Positions 26,147-34,746 of a DNA stretch of 64,000 nucleotides are shown in pieces. The notes below the pieces were generated by a model. The model did no database searches and was not told where the DNA came from. It saw only the letters and a program-made list of their open reading frames with translations. Position numbers and translations under genes: made by a program. Position 1 is the stretch's first letter. Each line of letters opens with the position of its first letter. This stretch comes from REEB95 sp963785735 (GTDB lineage Bacteria; Pseudomonadota; Alphaproteobacteria; ATCC43930; CGMCC-115725). The stretch spans positions 992,001 through 1,056,000 of the forward strand of contig CAWAWJ010000001.1 of the NCBI GenBank assembly GCA_963785735.1. Reading direction: 5' to 3'.

Positions 26147-27019
26147 TTAGGAGGCGCCGCCGGGCGCATTCCCGGCCTGTTCGATGAGCTGGCGGACGCC
26201 GGGGGCGGCGGCGGCGGTGACGGCAAAGGCGATGTCGCCCCAGAAGCGATCGAGGCTGCCGGCCGGCACCGCGTTCTCCTGGTTGACGCGCCCGACCTCG
26301 CTGCCGTCGGGGCGCAACAGCGCCCAGCTCACCTTGACCTTCTGGTTTGGGCCTGAGGGGGCCAACACTTCGACCGAGCCCGAGAGGGTGTAATCGGGTT
26401 TTCCGCCCGGATCGGCGAGCTCGACATGGACGCGCCCCAGCGCCGCGCCCATGGCGCGGACGAGTGCCACATCGCCGTCGCCCGGCGCGCCGCTCACGGA
26501 ACCGAGCGCCACCACCGGGTTCACATTGCCCTGCGGCAGCGGCGCGTCGCTTTCGATCAGCTTGGCGAGGGCGGGTGCTGCGGGATTCGCCAAGGCGCGG
26601 GCGATGTCATCGCCGCCCCGGGCCCAGGACGCCTCGCTCGCCGTGGTGTTGCTTTCGGCGCCGCCGAGCCTGCGGCCGTTGGCGTCGGCCAGGGTCCAGG
26701 TGATGAAGATGGCATCGCCGCCGTCGCCGGCGGCGAGCGTGGTGACGGTGGAGGAGAGGCGGAAGCTGCGCTGGTTCGAGGCGCTGGTGCTCGCCAGCAC
26801 GTCGGCTTGTTGCAACGCATCGGCCATGGCCTGGGCGATGTCGGTCGCGGCCGGCGACGGCGCGCCCGAAACCGCCAGCACCAATATCCCGGCGCTGTCG
26901 GGGGGCGTGAGGGTGGGCGTCGCCAGATTGGCGTGGCTCACGGGCGACGATCGTCCGTCGCCCTGGCAGGCGGCGAGGGCGAGGACGAACAGGACAGCGG
27001 CGACTCGGAGACGGGGCAT
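26147..27019 (-). CDS. Uncharacterised lipoprotein, 290 aa
   Basis: The N-terminus MPRLRVAAVLFVLALAACQGD is a lipoprotein signal peptide with lipobox LAAC. The exported part contains two similar halves of mixed composition, with segments such as ILVLAVSGAPSPAATDIAQAMADAL and TLSGSVEVLAPSGPNQKVKVSWALLRPDGSEVG. I do not recognise a named domain; the pattern suggests a periplasmic lipoprotein that handles paired repeats. The start at 27019 is preferred over an upstream one that would extend the signal peptide. It is between pgeF and prs on minus, not overlapping either. Confidence 0.68.
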   Translation of the reverse strand: MPRLRVAAVLFVLALAACQGDGRSSPVSHANLATPTLTPPDSAGILVLAVSGAPSPAATDIAQAMADALQQADVLASTSASNQRSFRLSSTVTTLAAGDGGDAIFITWTLADANGRRLGGAESNTTASEASWARGGDDIARALANPAAPALAKLIESDAPLPQGNVNPVVALGSVSGAPGDGDVALVRAMGAALGRVHVELADPGGKPDYTLSGSVEVLAPSGPNQKVKVSWALLRPDGSEVGRVNQENAVPAGSLDRFWGDIAFAVTAAAAPGVRQLIEQAGNAPGGAS

Positions 27020-27074
27020 GATGCGGCGCGCATCATATTCGCTGCGCCGTTGCAAAGCTATCCGCGCCGTTCTT

Positions 27075-27839
27075 TCAGGGCGCGAGCGCGATGGCCGAAA
27101 GTCCGAGGCCGTGGCCCTTCTCGCCCTTGAGGCAAGCGCGGCGGTAGGAGAAAAACCGCGCCGCTTCGGCCGCCGTGTCGGCGCCCGAAATCTCCACGCG
27201 CTTCAAGCCCAAGGCCTTGAGCCGTTTTTCGGCGTAGCCCGGCAGGTCGAACAGGAAATGCCCGGCCTTCGGCGACGGCGCGAAGAACACGGCGTTGGCC
27301 GGATCCTGCGCCAGGAAGGGCGCGGGGAATTCCGGCCCGACCTCGTAGGAGGATTTTCCGATGCACGGGCCGATGGCGGCGCAAATGCGCGGCGCCGAGG
27401 CGCCCAGATCCTCCATCGCCGCCACCGCCGATTCGATCACGCCCTTGAGCGCGCCACGCCAGCCAGCATGGGCCGCGCCGATGATCCGCGCCTCGGGATC
27501 GGCGAACAGGATCGGCGCGCAATCGGCGGATAATATGCCGAGCGCCAGGCCGCGCTCGCGCGTCACCAGCGCGTCGGCGCGCGGCGCCTGGTCCTCTTGC
27601 CAGGGTTTTTCCACCACCACGGTCTCGGTGCCGTGCACTTGCTTGGATGTCACGAGCGCCGCCGGGACAAGGCGCAGCGACTTCATGGCGCGGGCGCGGT
27701 TTTCGGCCACATGCGCGGTCTCGTCCTTCGAGCCGAAGCCACAATTGAGCGAGGCGTAAAGCCCGGCGCTCACACCCCCCTCGCGGGTGAAGAAGCCGTG
27801 GCGGATGCCGGGCAGCGACAGCGAGGAAAGCTCGATCAT
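27075..27839 (-). CDS. pgeF: Peptidoglycan editing factor PgeF (YfiH, laccase-domain)
   Basis: Multicopper-polyphenol-oxidase-fold protein shown in E. coli to remove mis-incorporated L-Ser from UDP-MurNAc. The active site Cys/His residues are in GILSADCAPILFADP and IGAAHAGWRGALKGV, with a further His in SKQVHGTE. 254 aa is normal. Its ATG overlaps the stop of midA (ATGA), so lgt-midA-pgeF is one operon of envelope and respiratory-complex assembly genes. Confidence 0.94.
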   Translation of the reverse strand: MIELSSLSLPGIRHGFFTREGGVSAGLYASLNCGFGSKDETAHVAENRARAMKSLRLVPAALVTSKQVHGTETVVVEKPWQEDQAPRADALVTRERGLALGILSADCAPILFADPEARIIGAAHAGWRGALKGVIESAVAAMEDLGASAPRICAAIGPCIGKSSYEVGPEFPAPFLAQDPANAVFFAPSPKAGHFLFDLPGYAEKRLKALGLKRVEISGADTAAEAARFFSYRRACLKGEKGHGLGLSAIALAP

Positions 27840-28909
27840 GATTCAAATCCCGCGGGCGCGGGCAAATCGGGATGCGTCAGCGCCAGCGCCTTGAACAAAC
27901 TGCCCATTTGCGAAGGATCGATCAAGCGGCGGCAGGCGGCTTCGATCGCGGCGGCTTCCTGGGCGGGTTTGCCGGCGCCGAGCTTCCGCGCGCGCTCCGC
28001 CAAGCCCAGCGCCGAAAGGAAATCGCTCTGATTGACCGGCCCCCAAACGCGCGCCCCGGCTTGCGTGGCGGCTTCGGCCAGCGCCGCGAAATCGACATGG
28101 GCGGTGAGATCGGCGCTTCCCGGCTCCTTGAGCGGGTCGAAACGCCGGTGCTTCGATACCGCCTGGAAGCTGTCGCCCGGCGCGCCCGGGAAATAACCGT
28201 AATCGATCAGCAGCGCGGCCCCGCCCTCGTCCTTCAGCCGTCCGCCCAGGGCGCGGGCGATCTCCCGGGCTTCCGGGCAAATTTCAACAACGCTGCCTTC
28301 CGGCCAATCGGGAAAGGAATAGGGGGCGCGGACGGGATCGGGTTCGAAGGCAAGATCGCCCGCCGCGTCGAGGCCAATGCGGCGCTCGAACCAGCCGGTC
28401 TTCCGGCGCTCGAATTGCCTGATGGGCAGGGCGTCGAGAAATTCGTTGGCGATGAGCAGCAGCGGGCCCGGCGGCAATTGGTCCGCGGGCTCATGCCAGG
28501 CGGCGCCTTCTCCGGCGAGCTTCTTTTCCTGGATGGCGCGCAGACTCGGCGAGCGCTCGACCAGATGCAATTGGATGGCGCGGCGGAACGCGGGAATCAC
28601 GCGCGCCGCGCGCAGGAAATCCGCCATCAGCGTGCCGTTGCCGGGGCCGAGCTCGCACACCAGCACCGGATCGGGCGCGCCCATCTTCCGCCAGAGATCG
28701 GCGCACCAGAGGCCGATCAATTCGCCGAAGACCTGGCTCACCTCGGGCGAGGTGATGAAATCGCCCTTGGCGCCGATGGGTTCGCGCGTAGCGTAATAGC
28801 CCAACCGTTTGTCCCAGAGCGCCGCTTCCATGTACTCGGCCAGGCTCAACGGCCCGGTCTCGCGGATGCGGCGCGCGAGTTGGTCGCGGAGATCGCCCGC
28901 GCCGCTCAC
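27836..28909 (-). CDS. SAM-dependent methyltransferase, NDUFAF7/MidA family
   Basis: Class I methyltransferase of the family whose eukaryotic member methylates an arginine in complex I subunit NDUFS2. Key stretches: LSLAEYMEAALWDKRLGYYAT, GDFITSPEVSQVFGELIGLW, the SAM-binding VCELGPGNGTLMADFLRA, and IANEFLDALPIRQF. 357 aa is normal. It overlaps lgt upstream and pgeF downstream by 4 bases each. Role in complex I assembly is inferred from the family. Confidence 0.92.
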   Translation of the reverse strand: MSGAGDLRDQLARRIRETGPLSLAEYMEAALWDKRLGYYATREPIGAKGDFITSPEVSQVFGELIGLWCADLWRKMGAPDPVLVCELGPGNGTLMADFLRAARVIPAFRRAIQLHLVERSPSLRAIQEKKLAGEGAAWHEPADQLPPGPLLLIANEFLDALPIRQFERRKTGWFERRIGLDAAGDLAFEPDPVRAPYSFPDWPEGSVVEICPEAREIARALGGRLKDEGGAALLIDYGYFPGAPGDSFQAVSKHRRFDPLKEPGSADLTAHVDFAALAEAATQAGARVWGPVNQSDFLSALGLAERARKLGAGKPAQEAAAIEAACRRLIDPSQMGSLFKALALTHPDLPAPAGFES

Positions 28910-29718
28910 GGCCCCTGCTTATTAACGAGCGGCGGCTTTACCCGCGCCCGCCATATCAACCAGGCTCCGATCAGGATCAGGGGCAATGAGAGCAGTTGTC
29001 CCATGGTCGCGCCGCCGATCAGAAAACCGAGATTGGCGTCGGGCTGGCGGAAGAACTCGACGGTGATGCGCGCCAGGCCATAGCCCAGCAGGAAAGCGCC
29101 GGCGAGCGTGCCCGGGCGCCGCCGCGCGCCGCATTTCATCAGGGCGAGGAGAATGAGGAACAGCACCAAGCCTTCGAGGAAGGATTCGTAAAGCTGGCTC
29201 GGATGGCGCGGCTCCGGCCCGCCGGTCGGGAACACCATGGCCCAAGGCACGTCGGTGACGCGGCCCCACAGTTCGCCATTGATGAAATTGGCGATGCGGC
29301 CGAAGAACAGCCCGATCGGCGCGCAGCAGGCGATGATGTCGGCGAAGCCCAGGGTGTTGATCTTGCGCTGGCGGCAAAACAGCACGAGCGCCGTCAGCAC
29401 GCCCAGCGTGCCGCCGTGGAACGACATGCCGCCATGCCACAGCGCGACGATCTGGTCCGGGTTCGCCAGGTAATAATTAGGCTTGTAGAACAGCACATAG
29501 CCCGCGCGCCCGCCCAGGATGACGCCGAGCGTGGCCCAGGTGAGGAAATCGTCGATCTGCGCGCGGGTGGCGATTTCGGGCGGCCGCGCGGCGATCCACA
29601 GGCAATAACGCCAGCCGATCAGCAGCCCGGCGATATAGGCGAGCGCGTACCAGCGGATGACCAGCGGGCCGAAGCCGATCAGCACCGGATCGATGGCGGG
29701 GTAGGGGATGGCCAGCAC
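28906..29718 (-). CDS. lgt: Prolipoprotein diacylglyceryl transferase
   Basis: Inner-membrane enzyme that attaches diacylglycerol to the lipobox cysteine of prolipoproteins. The family signature GRIANFINGELWGRVTD and the SFHGGTLG segment are present among seven or so hydrophobic helices. 270 aa is normal. At least four lipoproteins in this window would be its substrates. It starts the lgt-midA-pgeF operon; its stop overlaps the midA start. Confidence 0.96.
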   Translation of the reverse strand: MLAIPYPAIDPVLIGFGPLVIRWYALAYIAGLLIGWRYCLWIAARPPEIATRAQIDDFLTWATLGVILGGRAGYVLFYKPNYYLANPDQIVALWHGGMSFHGGTLGVLTALVLFCRQRKINTLGFADIIACCAPIGLFFGRIANFINGELWGRVTDVPWAMVFPTGGPEPRHPSQLYESFLEGLVLFLILLALMKCGARRRPGTLAGAFLLGYGLARITVEFFRQPDANLGFLIGGATMGQLLSLPLILIGAWLIWRARVKPPLVNKQGP

Positions 29719-29747
29719 GGGGGCGGGGACCGCTTACGGGTTACGAA

Positions 29748-30734
29748 TCATTTATAGGGATCCGGGCCGGCGAGATAGGTCTGGACGTACTGCTTCACCC
29801 CGGCCTCGAGCGATGTGGCCGGCCGGTCATAACCCGCCGCGACAAGCCGCGCCATTTTGGCCTCGGTGAAATACTGGTACTTGTCGCGGATTTCGAGCGG
29901 CGTATCGACAAAGTCGATCTTGGGCTCCTTGCCGAGCGCGCGGAAAACCGCGCTGGCCAGATCGGCGAAGCTGCGCGCCTTGCCGCTGCCGGAATTATAA
30001 ATGCCGTTGACGCCCGGATGGTCGTAAAGCCACAGCATCATGGCGACGCAATCGTCCACATAGACGAAATCGCGCTTCTGTCCCCCGTCGGGATAGGTCG
30101 GGTTGTGCGACTTGAAGAGCCGCGCCGGCTCGCCCGCCACGGCGCGCGGGAAGATATGCGCCACCACGCTCTTCATCGCGCCCTTGTGGTATTCGTTGGG
30201 CCCATAGACGTTGAAGAATTTGAGCCCGGCCCATTGCTTCGGCCGCGGCGCGTTGGAGGCGCTGAGCCGCGCGACCCGGCGGTCGAACATGTGCTTCGAC
30301 CAGCCATAGGCGTTCAAGGGCCTGAGTTTGGCGAGCGCCACCGGCGCATTGTCGTCGTCGAAGCCGGCGCTGCCGTCGCCATAGGTCGCCGCCGAGGAGG
30401 CGTAGATCAGCCGCGCCTGATGGGCGGTGCACCAATCCCAGAGGCGCTGCGACAAGGTGTAGTTCGAAGCCACGACCAGATCGACGTCGCGCTCGGTGGT
30501 CGCCGAGATCGCGCCCATGTGGAAGACGGTGTCGATCTTGCCGGCATTGGCGTCGAGAAACGCGAACAGCCCCTGGGGCGGGACGATCCCCGCCAGTTCG
30601 CGCTTCGACAGATTGCGCCACTTGTCGCCGTCGCCGAGGATGTCGCAGACCACGATATCGCCCGCGCCCCGCGCCTCGAGCGCCGCGACCAGGTTCGAGC
30701 CGATGAATCCGGCGCCGCCGGTGACCAGGATCAT
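29748..30734 (-). CDS. hldD: ADP-L-glycero-D-manno-heptose 6-epimerase
   Basis: Extended SDR that makes ADP-L-glycero-D-manno-heptose for the LPS inner core. The NAD(P) motif TGGAGFIGSN opens the protein. YASSAATYGDGSAGF and the catalytic YGWSK follow, then LKFFNVYGPNEYHKGAMKSV and FVYVDDC, which are diagnostic for HldD/RfaD. 328 aa is normal. Its presence implies heptose-containing LPS. The ATG at 30734 is chosen because it places the Rossmann strand at residue 2. Divergent from ubiK across 54 bases. Confidence 0.95.
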   Translation of the reverse strand: MILVTGGAGFIGSNLVAALEARGAGDIVVCDILGDGDKWRNLSKRELAGIVPPQGLFAFLDANAGKIDTVFHMGAISATTERDVDLVVASNYTLSQRLWDWCTAHQARLIYASSAATYGDGSAGFDDDNAPVALAKLRPLNAYGWSKHMFDRRVARLSASNAPRPKQWAGLKFFNVYGPNEYHKGAMKSVVAHIFPRAVAGEPARLFKSHNPTYPDGGQKRDFVYVDDCVAMMLWLYDHPGVNGIYNSGSGKARSFADLASAVFRALGKEPKIDFVDTPLEIRDKYQYFTEAKMARLVAAGYDRPATSLEAGVKQYVQTYLAGPDPYK

Positions 30735-30788
30735 GGCCGGTGTTATAGGCGCTGGGCTTCCATGCTCACAAGATGCTAGGTTTCGGCC

Positions 30789-31115
30789 ATGCAAAGCGAG
30801 AACCGCCTGCTCGAGGATTTGGCCCGCGTGGCGCAGGGCGCGGCCGGCGCCTTCGCCGGGATGCGCGAGGAGCTGGAAGCGCGACTGAAAGACCATGCCG
30901 AGCGGCTCTTGTCGCGCATGCATCTGGTGCGGCGCGAGGAATTCGACGCCGTCCAGGCCATGGCCGCCAAGGCGCGCCGGGCGCAGGAGGCTTTGGAGGC
31001 CCGGGTATCGGCGCTCGAAGCCCGGCTCGGCCTCAAAGCCGGGAAGAAAAAGGCCGCCCATAAGGCCAAGGCGAAGCCGCGCGACGCGGCCGAGCCGCCC
31101 AAATCCATCCCCTGA
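30789..31115 (+). CDS. ubiK: Accessory factor UbiK family protein (BMFP domain)
   Basis: 108-aa protein with a predicted coiled coil across about residues 55-80 (RREEFDAVQAMAAKARRAQE region) and an amphipathic N-terminus, the YqiC/UbiK layout. UbiK assists aerobic ubiquinone synthesis with UbiJ in enterobacteria; alphaproteobacterial members are named by homology. A Lys/Ala-rich tail (KKKAAHKAKAKPRD) may bind membranes or be disordered. Starts the plus-strand group ubiK, ybjN, proC. Confidence 0.85.
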   Translation: MQSENRLLEDLARVAQGAAGAFAGMREELEARLKDHAERLLSRMHLVRREEFDAVQAMAAKARRAQEALEARVSALEARLGLKAGKKKAAHKAKAKPRDAAEPPKSIP

Positions 31116-31285
31116 TTCCTCCCCTGATTCCGCGTTTTGTGACGCATTCGAGGCTTGCCTCGGCTCGAAAGGCTTTGGCAGATTACCGCTAGTGGTGGAG
31201 CGGGGTTGTGCCTACTACATCTGCGAATCCCCGCTTTTCCGGCCTAGAACAGGCCCTTCGAAGGGCGCCGCCAAGGAGATTCGGA

Positions 31286-31786
31286 TTGACCGCGCTGTCG
31301 ATCGAAACCCGCACCGTCCCCGTCAACCCGATCGATCTGGTCGAGGAGATCGTCCAGTCCAATTCCTGGCCGCATGACCGCGCCAGCGACGAGGAACTGG
31401 TGGTCGAGGTGGCCGGGCGCTGGTGCGCCTACCGCCTGCAATTCGTGTGGGAGCGCGCGGTCAACGCGCTGCAATTCTCCTGCGCCTTCGAGATGCGGGT
31501 GCCGCGCGTGCGCCGCATCGCGATCAACGAGCTCTTGGCCGCGGTCAATGAGCGGCTGTGGATCGGGCATTTCGACGTCGCCGACGACCAGTCGCCGTCC
31601 TTCCGCCAGGGCGTGCTGTTGCGCGGGGCGCAAGGCGCCTGCGTCGAGCAGATCGAGGATCTGGTCGACATCTCGCTCACCGAATGCGAGCGCTTCTATC
31701 CCGCCTTCCAGCTCGTGGTCTGGGGCGGCAAGCCGGCCAAAGAGGCGATCGCCTCGGCGATGATCGATCCGATCGGCGAGGCGTGA
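31286..31786 (+). CDS. YbjN domain-containing protein
   Basis: 166-aa YbjN-family protein, cytosolic, of unclear biochemical role (E. coli YbjN affects motility and stress). The family core is NPIDLVEEIVQSNSWPHDRA, then VAGRWCAYRLQFVWERAVNALQFSC and ERFYPAFQLVVWGGK. The start is taken as TTG at 31286 with AAGGAG seven bases upstream; a GTG at 31208 lacks a ribosome binding site and adds unlike sequence. The stop overlaps the proC GTG start (GTGA), and the gene pair is conserved in alphaproteobacteria. Confidence 0.88.
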   Translation: MTALSIETRTVPVNPIDLVEEIVQSNSWPHDRASDEELVVEVAGRWCAYRLQFVWERAVNALQFSCAFEMRVPRVRRIAINELLAAVNERLWIGHFDVADDQSPSFRQGVLLRGAQGACVEQIEDLVDISLTECERFYPAFQLVVWGGKPAKEAIASAMIDPIGEA

Positions 31787-32613
31787 CCAAGACCAGGCCC
31801 GGGCATTCGCGTAAGCCGCCGGCGCCCATCCTGCTGGTCGGTTGCGGCAAGATGGGCAGCGCGCTGCTCGCGGGCTGGAAGGCGAATCGCATCCCCGGCT
31901 CTTTTCACGTGGTCGAGCCCAAGCCTTTTCGGCGCATCAAGGGCGCGCATTATTACGCGGCCCCGGAAAAACTCCCCGCGCGCCTGGTCCCCGCGGCGGT
32001 GGTGCTGGCGGTGAAGCCGCAGATCTTCGACCAAGTGCTGCCCTATTACCGGCGCTTCGCGTCGTCGGGATCGGTGACGCTGTCGATCGCCGCTGGCAAG
32101 ACCGTCGCCTCGATCGCGCGCGGCCTCGGTCCCGGGGCCGCCATCGTGCGCGCCATGCCCAACACCCCGGCTGCGATCGGCCGCGGCATGGCGGTGGCCT
32201 GCGCCGGGCCCGGGGTGAAGCCGGCGGCGCGCGCGCTCTGCGGCAGGCTGCTGGCGGCGGTGGGCGCGGTCGCCTGGGTCGAGGACGAGGCTTTGCTCGA
32301 TCCGGTGACCGCGGTTTCGGGAAGCGGCCCGGCCTATGTGTTCCTGCTGATCGAGGCTCTGGCCAAGGCGGGGGTGGAGCAGGGCCTGCCGCCCGAGCTT
32401 GCCGAAAAGCTCGCGCGCGTCACCGTCTCCGGCTCGGGCGAGCTGGCGCGGCTCTCATCCGAAAGCGCCGCCACTTTGCGCGATTCCGTCACCAGCCCGG
32501 GCGGCACCACCCGCGCCGCGCTCGACGTGTTGATGGCGCCCGACGGGCTCGAAGCCTTGCTCAAACGCGCGGTGGCGGCGGCCACCAAGCGCTCGCGCGA
32601 ATTGGCCGGCTAG
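31783..32613 (+). CDS. proC: Pyrroline-5-carboxylate reductase
   Basis: Last step of proline synthesis, NAD(P)H dependent. The N-terminal Rossmann motif ILLVGCGKMGSALL is at about residue 17. AMPNTPAAIGRGMAV and the P5CR signature VSGSGPAYVFLLIEALAKAG are present, with SPGGTTRAALDVL at the C-terminus. The GTG start overlaps the ybjN stop (GTGA). 276 aa is normal. Confidence 0.95.
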   Translation: MTKTRPGHSRKPPAPILLVGCGKMGSALLAGWKANRIPGSFHVVEPKPFRRIKGAHYYAAPEKLPARLVPAAVVLAVKPQIFDQVLPYYRRFASSGSVTLSIAAGKTVASIARGLGPGAAIVRAMPNTPAAIGRGMAVACAGPGVKPAARALCGRLLAAVGAVAWVEDEALLDPVTAVSGSGPAYVFLLIEALAKAGVEQGLPPELAEKLARVTVSGSGELARLSSESAATLRDSVTSPGGTTRAALDVLMAPDGLEALLKRAVAAATKRSRELAG

Positions 32614-32665
32614 GCGGAGTTGAGTGTTTTGGCGTAAAGCGCCGAGTCGTGCGATAATCCTTCCC

Positions 32666-33253
32666 ATGCCGGTCCGGAAGAAAAAGGCCCGTTCCGCCCG
32701 CAGCAGCGGCGATCCCAAAGCCCGCGTAGTCATGGCGGCCTTGAAGCTGGCCGCCTCCAAGGGCTGGCGGCGCGTCTCCTTGGCGGAAATCGCCGCCGAG
32801 GCGCGGCTGCCGCTCGCCCAGCTTCACGCGCTTTATCGCGGCAAGCCGATGATCCTCGGCGCCTGCTTGCGGTTTTTCGATCAGGCCGCTCTCAATGGCC
32901 CCAAGCCCGGCGTCAAGGACAGCAAGCGCGACGCCCTCTTCGACGTGCTGATGCGGCGCTTCGACGCGCTGAAGCCCCACCGCCAAGCGGTCGCATCCAT
33001 GCTCCAGGGCAGCATCGGCGATCCGGCCGCGCTGTTGGGCTTCAAGCGGCTTTTGGTGTCGATGGGCTGGATGCTCGAAGCCGCCGGGGTGTCGAGCGCG
33101 GGCCTTCCCGGCCAGGCGCGGCGCAAGATTCTGGCCCTGGTCTATATCTCCGTTCTCATTGCGTTCCTAAACGACAAGAGCGACGATCTGGCCAAGACCA
33201 TGGCCACGCTCGACCGCCGGCTGACGCTCGCTCAAGCCTGGTTGGGCCTCTAG
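32666..33253 (+). CDS. TetR/AcrR family transcriptional regulator
   Basis: 195-aa protein with an N-terminal helix-turn-helix (RVVMAALKLAASKGWRRVS then LAEIAAEARLPLAQLHALYRGK) that matches TetR DNA-binding domains, followed by an all-helical ligand domain. A highly basic tail precedes the HTH. The ATG at 32666 follows a weakly matched site; an upstream ATG (32624) would add 14 unlike residues. It lies 53 bases after proC and before a phasin gene. It could regulate either neighbour, but nothing in the sequence proves this. Confidence 0.8.
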   Translation: MPVRKKKARSARSSGDPKARVVMAALKLAASKGWRRVSLAEIAAEARLPLAQLHALYRGKPMILGACLRFFDQAALNGPKPGVKDSKRDALFDVLMRRFDALKPHRQAVASMLQGSIGDPAALLGFKRLLVSMGWMLEAAGVSSAGLPGQARRKILALVYISVLIAFLNDKSDDLAKTMATLDRRLTLAQAWLGL

Positions 33254-33304
33254 CCGCCTGAGACTCGGCCCGGAAACAGGCCTTTTCCAGCTTCGGGTAA
33301 TATT

Positions 33305-33376
33305 ATTGCATTGCGATAATTTTATGGGATGGCCCTTTAAAATGGCTTGACGGGGTTGGGTCAGCGGCCCATATTC
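33305..33376 (+). promoter_or_regulatory. Phasin gene promoter with upstream TTGCATTGC element
   Basis: A sigma70-like promoter reads TTGACG (33347-33352), 17 bases, then CATATT (33370-33375), about 95 bases before the phasin ATG. About 40 bases upstream lies a near-palindrome, ATTATTGCATTGCGATAAT (33302-33320), containing TTGCATTGC. A similar half-site recurs downstream of the -10. Proposed as the polymer-responsive control region; the call rests on sequence only. Confidence 0.45.
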
Positions 33377-33380
33377 ACCA

Positions 33381-33393
33381 TTGTGCAGTGCAA
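33381..33393 (+). promoter_or_regulatory. Candidate PhaR-type operator overlapping the phasin transcription start
   Basis: TTGTGCAGTGCAA is an imperfect palindrome placed 5-17 bases after the presumed -10, where a repressor would block transcription. PhaR-like repressors of phasin genes in other alphaproteobacteria bind TGC/GCA-rich palindromes, and this fits that description. The assignment is inference; no phaR gene lies in the window. Confidence 0.35.
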
Positions 33394-33468
33394 CATAAAC
33401 ACCGCGAACCCTTAAGCGAAGACGCGTATCCCTCTCTATCTCTTCTCTCTAGCCAAAGGACCAATCCC

Positions 33469-33900
33469 ATGGACGGACGATTCAATTTTCTCGACACCGA
33501 CTTCAGCAAGGCGTTTGCCGGCTTTACCTTGCCCGGCTTCGATGCCGAATCCGTGCTCACCAGCCAGCGCAAGAATGTCGAAGCGCTGACTCAGGCCAAC
33601 CAGCTCGCCGCCGAAGGGCTGCAGACGGTTGCCAAGCGCCAGGTCGAGATCGCCAAGGAAGCGATCGAAGAGGCCTCGACGCTGATGCGCGACATCACCC
33701 AGCCGACGGCTCCCGAGGACCGCGTCGCCAAGAGCGCCGAGCTCCTCAAGCAGACTTTCGAGAAGGGCCTCGCCAATGCGCGCGAGCTCGCTCTCACCCT
33801 CGCCAAGGCTCAGACCGAGGCGTTCGACGTGATCACCAAGCGCGTCGCCGAGGGTCTCGAGGAAATCCGCGACACCGCCAAGAGCCGCGCCGCGAAGTAA
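33469..33900 (+). CDS. phaP: Phasin (PHA granule-associated protein)
   Basis: 143-aa amphipathic helical protein of the Phasin_2 family that coats polyhydroxyalkanoate granules. The core from about residue 20 to 135 is heptad-like, with NQLAAEGLQTVAKRQVEIAKE and LAKAQTEAFDVITKRVAEGLEEIR. No membrane segments or cysteines occur. The ATG has AAAGGA upstream, after a pyrimidine-rich leader (about 33429-33450). It has its own promoter and a strong terminator, as expected for an abundant protein, so the organism probably stores PHA. Confidence 0.9.
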   Translation: MDGRFNFLDTDFSKAFAGFTLPGFDAESVLTSQRKNVEALTQANQLAAEGLQTVAKRQVEIAKEAIEEASTLMRDITQPTAPEDRVAKSAELLKQTFEKGLANARELALTLAKAQTEAFDVITKRVAEGLEEIRDTAKSRAAK

Positions 33901-33928
33901 CCCTCGTCATCGTTTAGTTCGTGGAGCG

Positions 33929-33960
33929 GGGCCGCCCTTCGGGGCGGCCCTGTTCGTTTA
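33929..33960 (+). terminator. Rho-independent terminator after the phasin gene
   Basis: A perfect 9-bp stem GGGCCGCCC / GGGCGGCCC closes a TTCG tetraloop (33929-33950) and is followed by TGTTCGTTT. It lies 29 bases after the phasin stop. The stable UUCG loop makes this the clearest intrinsic terminator in the window. Confidence 0.85.
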
Positions 33961-33971
33961 GACCTTCAGGG

Positions 33972-34709
33972 CTAGACCGTTAGCGTCAGGCCGTCGCGCG
34001 CGGTCTCGATCTTGACCTCAGCGAGCTTCGCCAGCATGTCCGGGTTCATGTGGGTCAGGATGACGCGCTTGGCGCCCATCCCCGGCAATTTCTCCATCAG
34101 CGGCAGATAGGCCAAATGGCCTTTGACCGGCTTTTCATAAGAGCTGCATTCGCAGATGAAGAGATCGGATCCGCGCGCGGCATTGGCCAGATCCTCGCTC
34201 CAGGCGGTGTCGCCGGAATAGGTGACGATCTTGCCGTCGCATTCGAAGCGCAGCGAGAAGCACGGGTTCTCCCCGGCCGAATGCGCGGCGGGGAAGGGCG
34301 TGACGGCGAAGCCCGTGCCCTGGTGGCGTTGTCCCGCCGCAAGCTCGCGTGTCTCGACGGCGAATTTGAGCGCCGCCGATGACGAGCCGGGAAAGAGCGC
34401 TTCCCGCAACGCCTGAAGCCGCCCGGGAAATCCTTCCGGCCCCCAGATGAAGAAGGGCTTGGTGCGCTTGCTCATCAACTGCGCGTCGAGCAGCAGAAAG
34501 GGCAAGCCGCCGAAATGGTCGCCATGCAGATGGGTCAGCGCCACGCCGTCGATCGTGTTGAGATCGACTCCGGCGTGTTTCAGCGCCACCAGCGTGCTGG
34601 CGCCGCAATCGATCAGAAACCGCGCCGCCACGCCCGCGACCAGGAAACAGGTGTTAAACCGCCCGCCGCTGCCGAAGGCGTCGCCGCTGCCGATGAAGGT
34701 CACGTCCAT
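33972..34709 (-). CDS. MBL-fold metallo-hydrolase (RNase Z-like)
   Basis: 245-aa metallo-beta-lactamase fold protein. The zinc motif is THLHGDHFGG (about residue 58), followed by PAAHSAGENPCF, TYSGDTAW with the metal-bridging Asp, and VILTHMNPD with a late His. The opening MDVTFIGSGDAFGSGGRFNTC resembles RNase Z/AHL-lactonase-like members. The substrate is unknown. The ATG at 34709 is chosen because it begins at the first beta strand; longer starts add unlike sequence. It is convergent with the phasin gene. Confidence 0.88.
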   Translation of the reverse strand: MDVTFIGSGDAFGSGGRFNTCFLVAGVAARFLIDCGASTLVALKHAGVDLNTIDGVALTHLHGDHFGGLPFLLLDAQLMSKRTKPFFIWGPEGFPGRLQALREALFPGSSSAALKFAVETRELAAGQRHQGTGFAVTPFPAAHSAGENPCFSLRFECDGKIVTYSGDTAWSEDLANAARGSDLFICECSSYEKPVKGHLAYLPLMEKLPGMGAKRVILTHMNPDMLAKLAEVKIETARDGLTLTV

Positions 34710-34746
34710 GAGGGAAGTCCGGGCATGAAGCGGCTTCGCCCGGTTC

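Noticed and set aside
34719..34743. Hairpin between the MBL hydrolase and the kinase gene as a terminator
   Set aside because: The CCGGGC/GCCCGG structure has bulges and no T-run on either strand.
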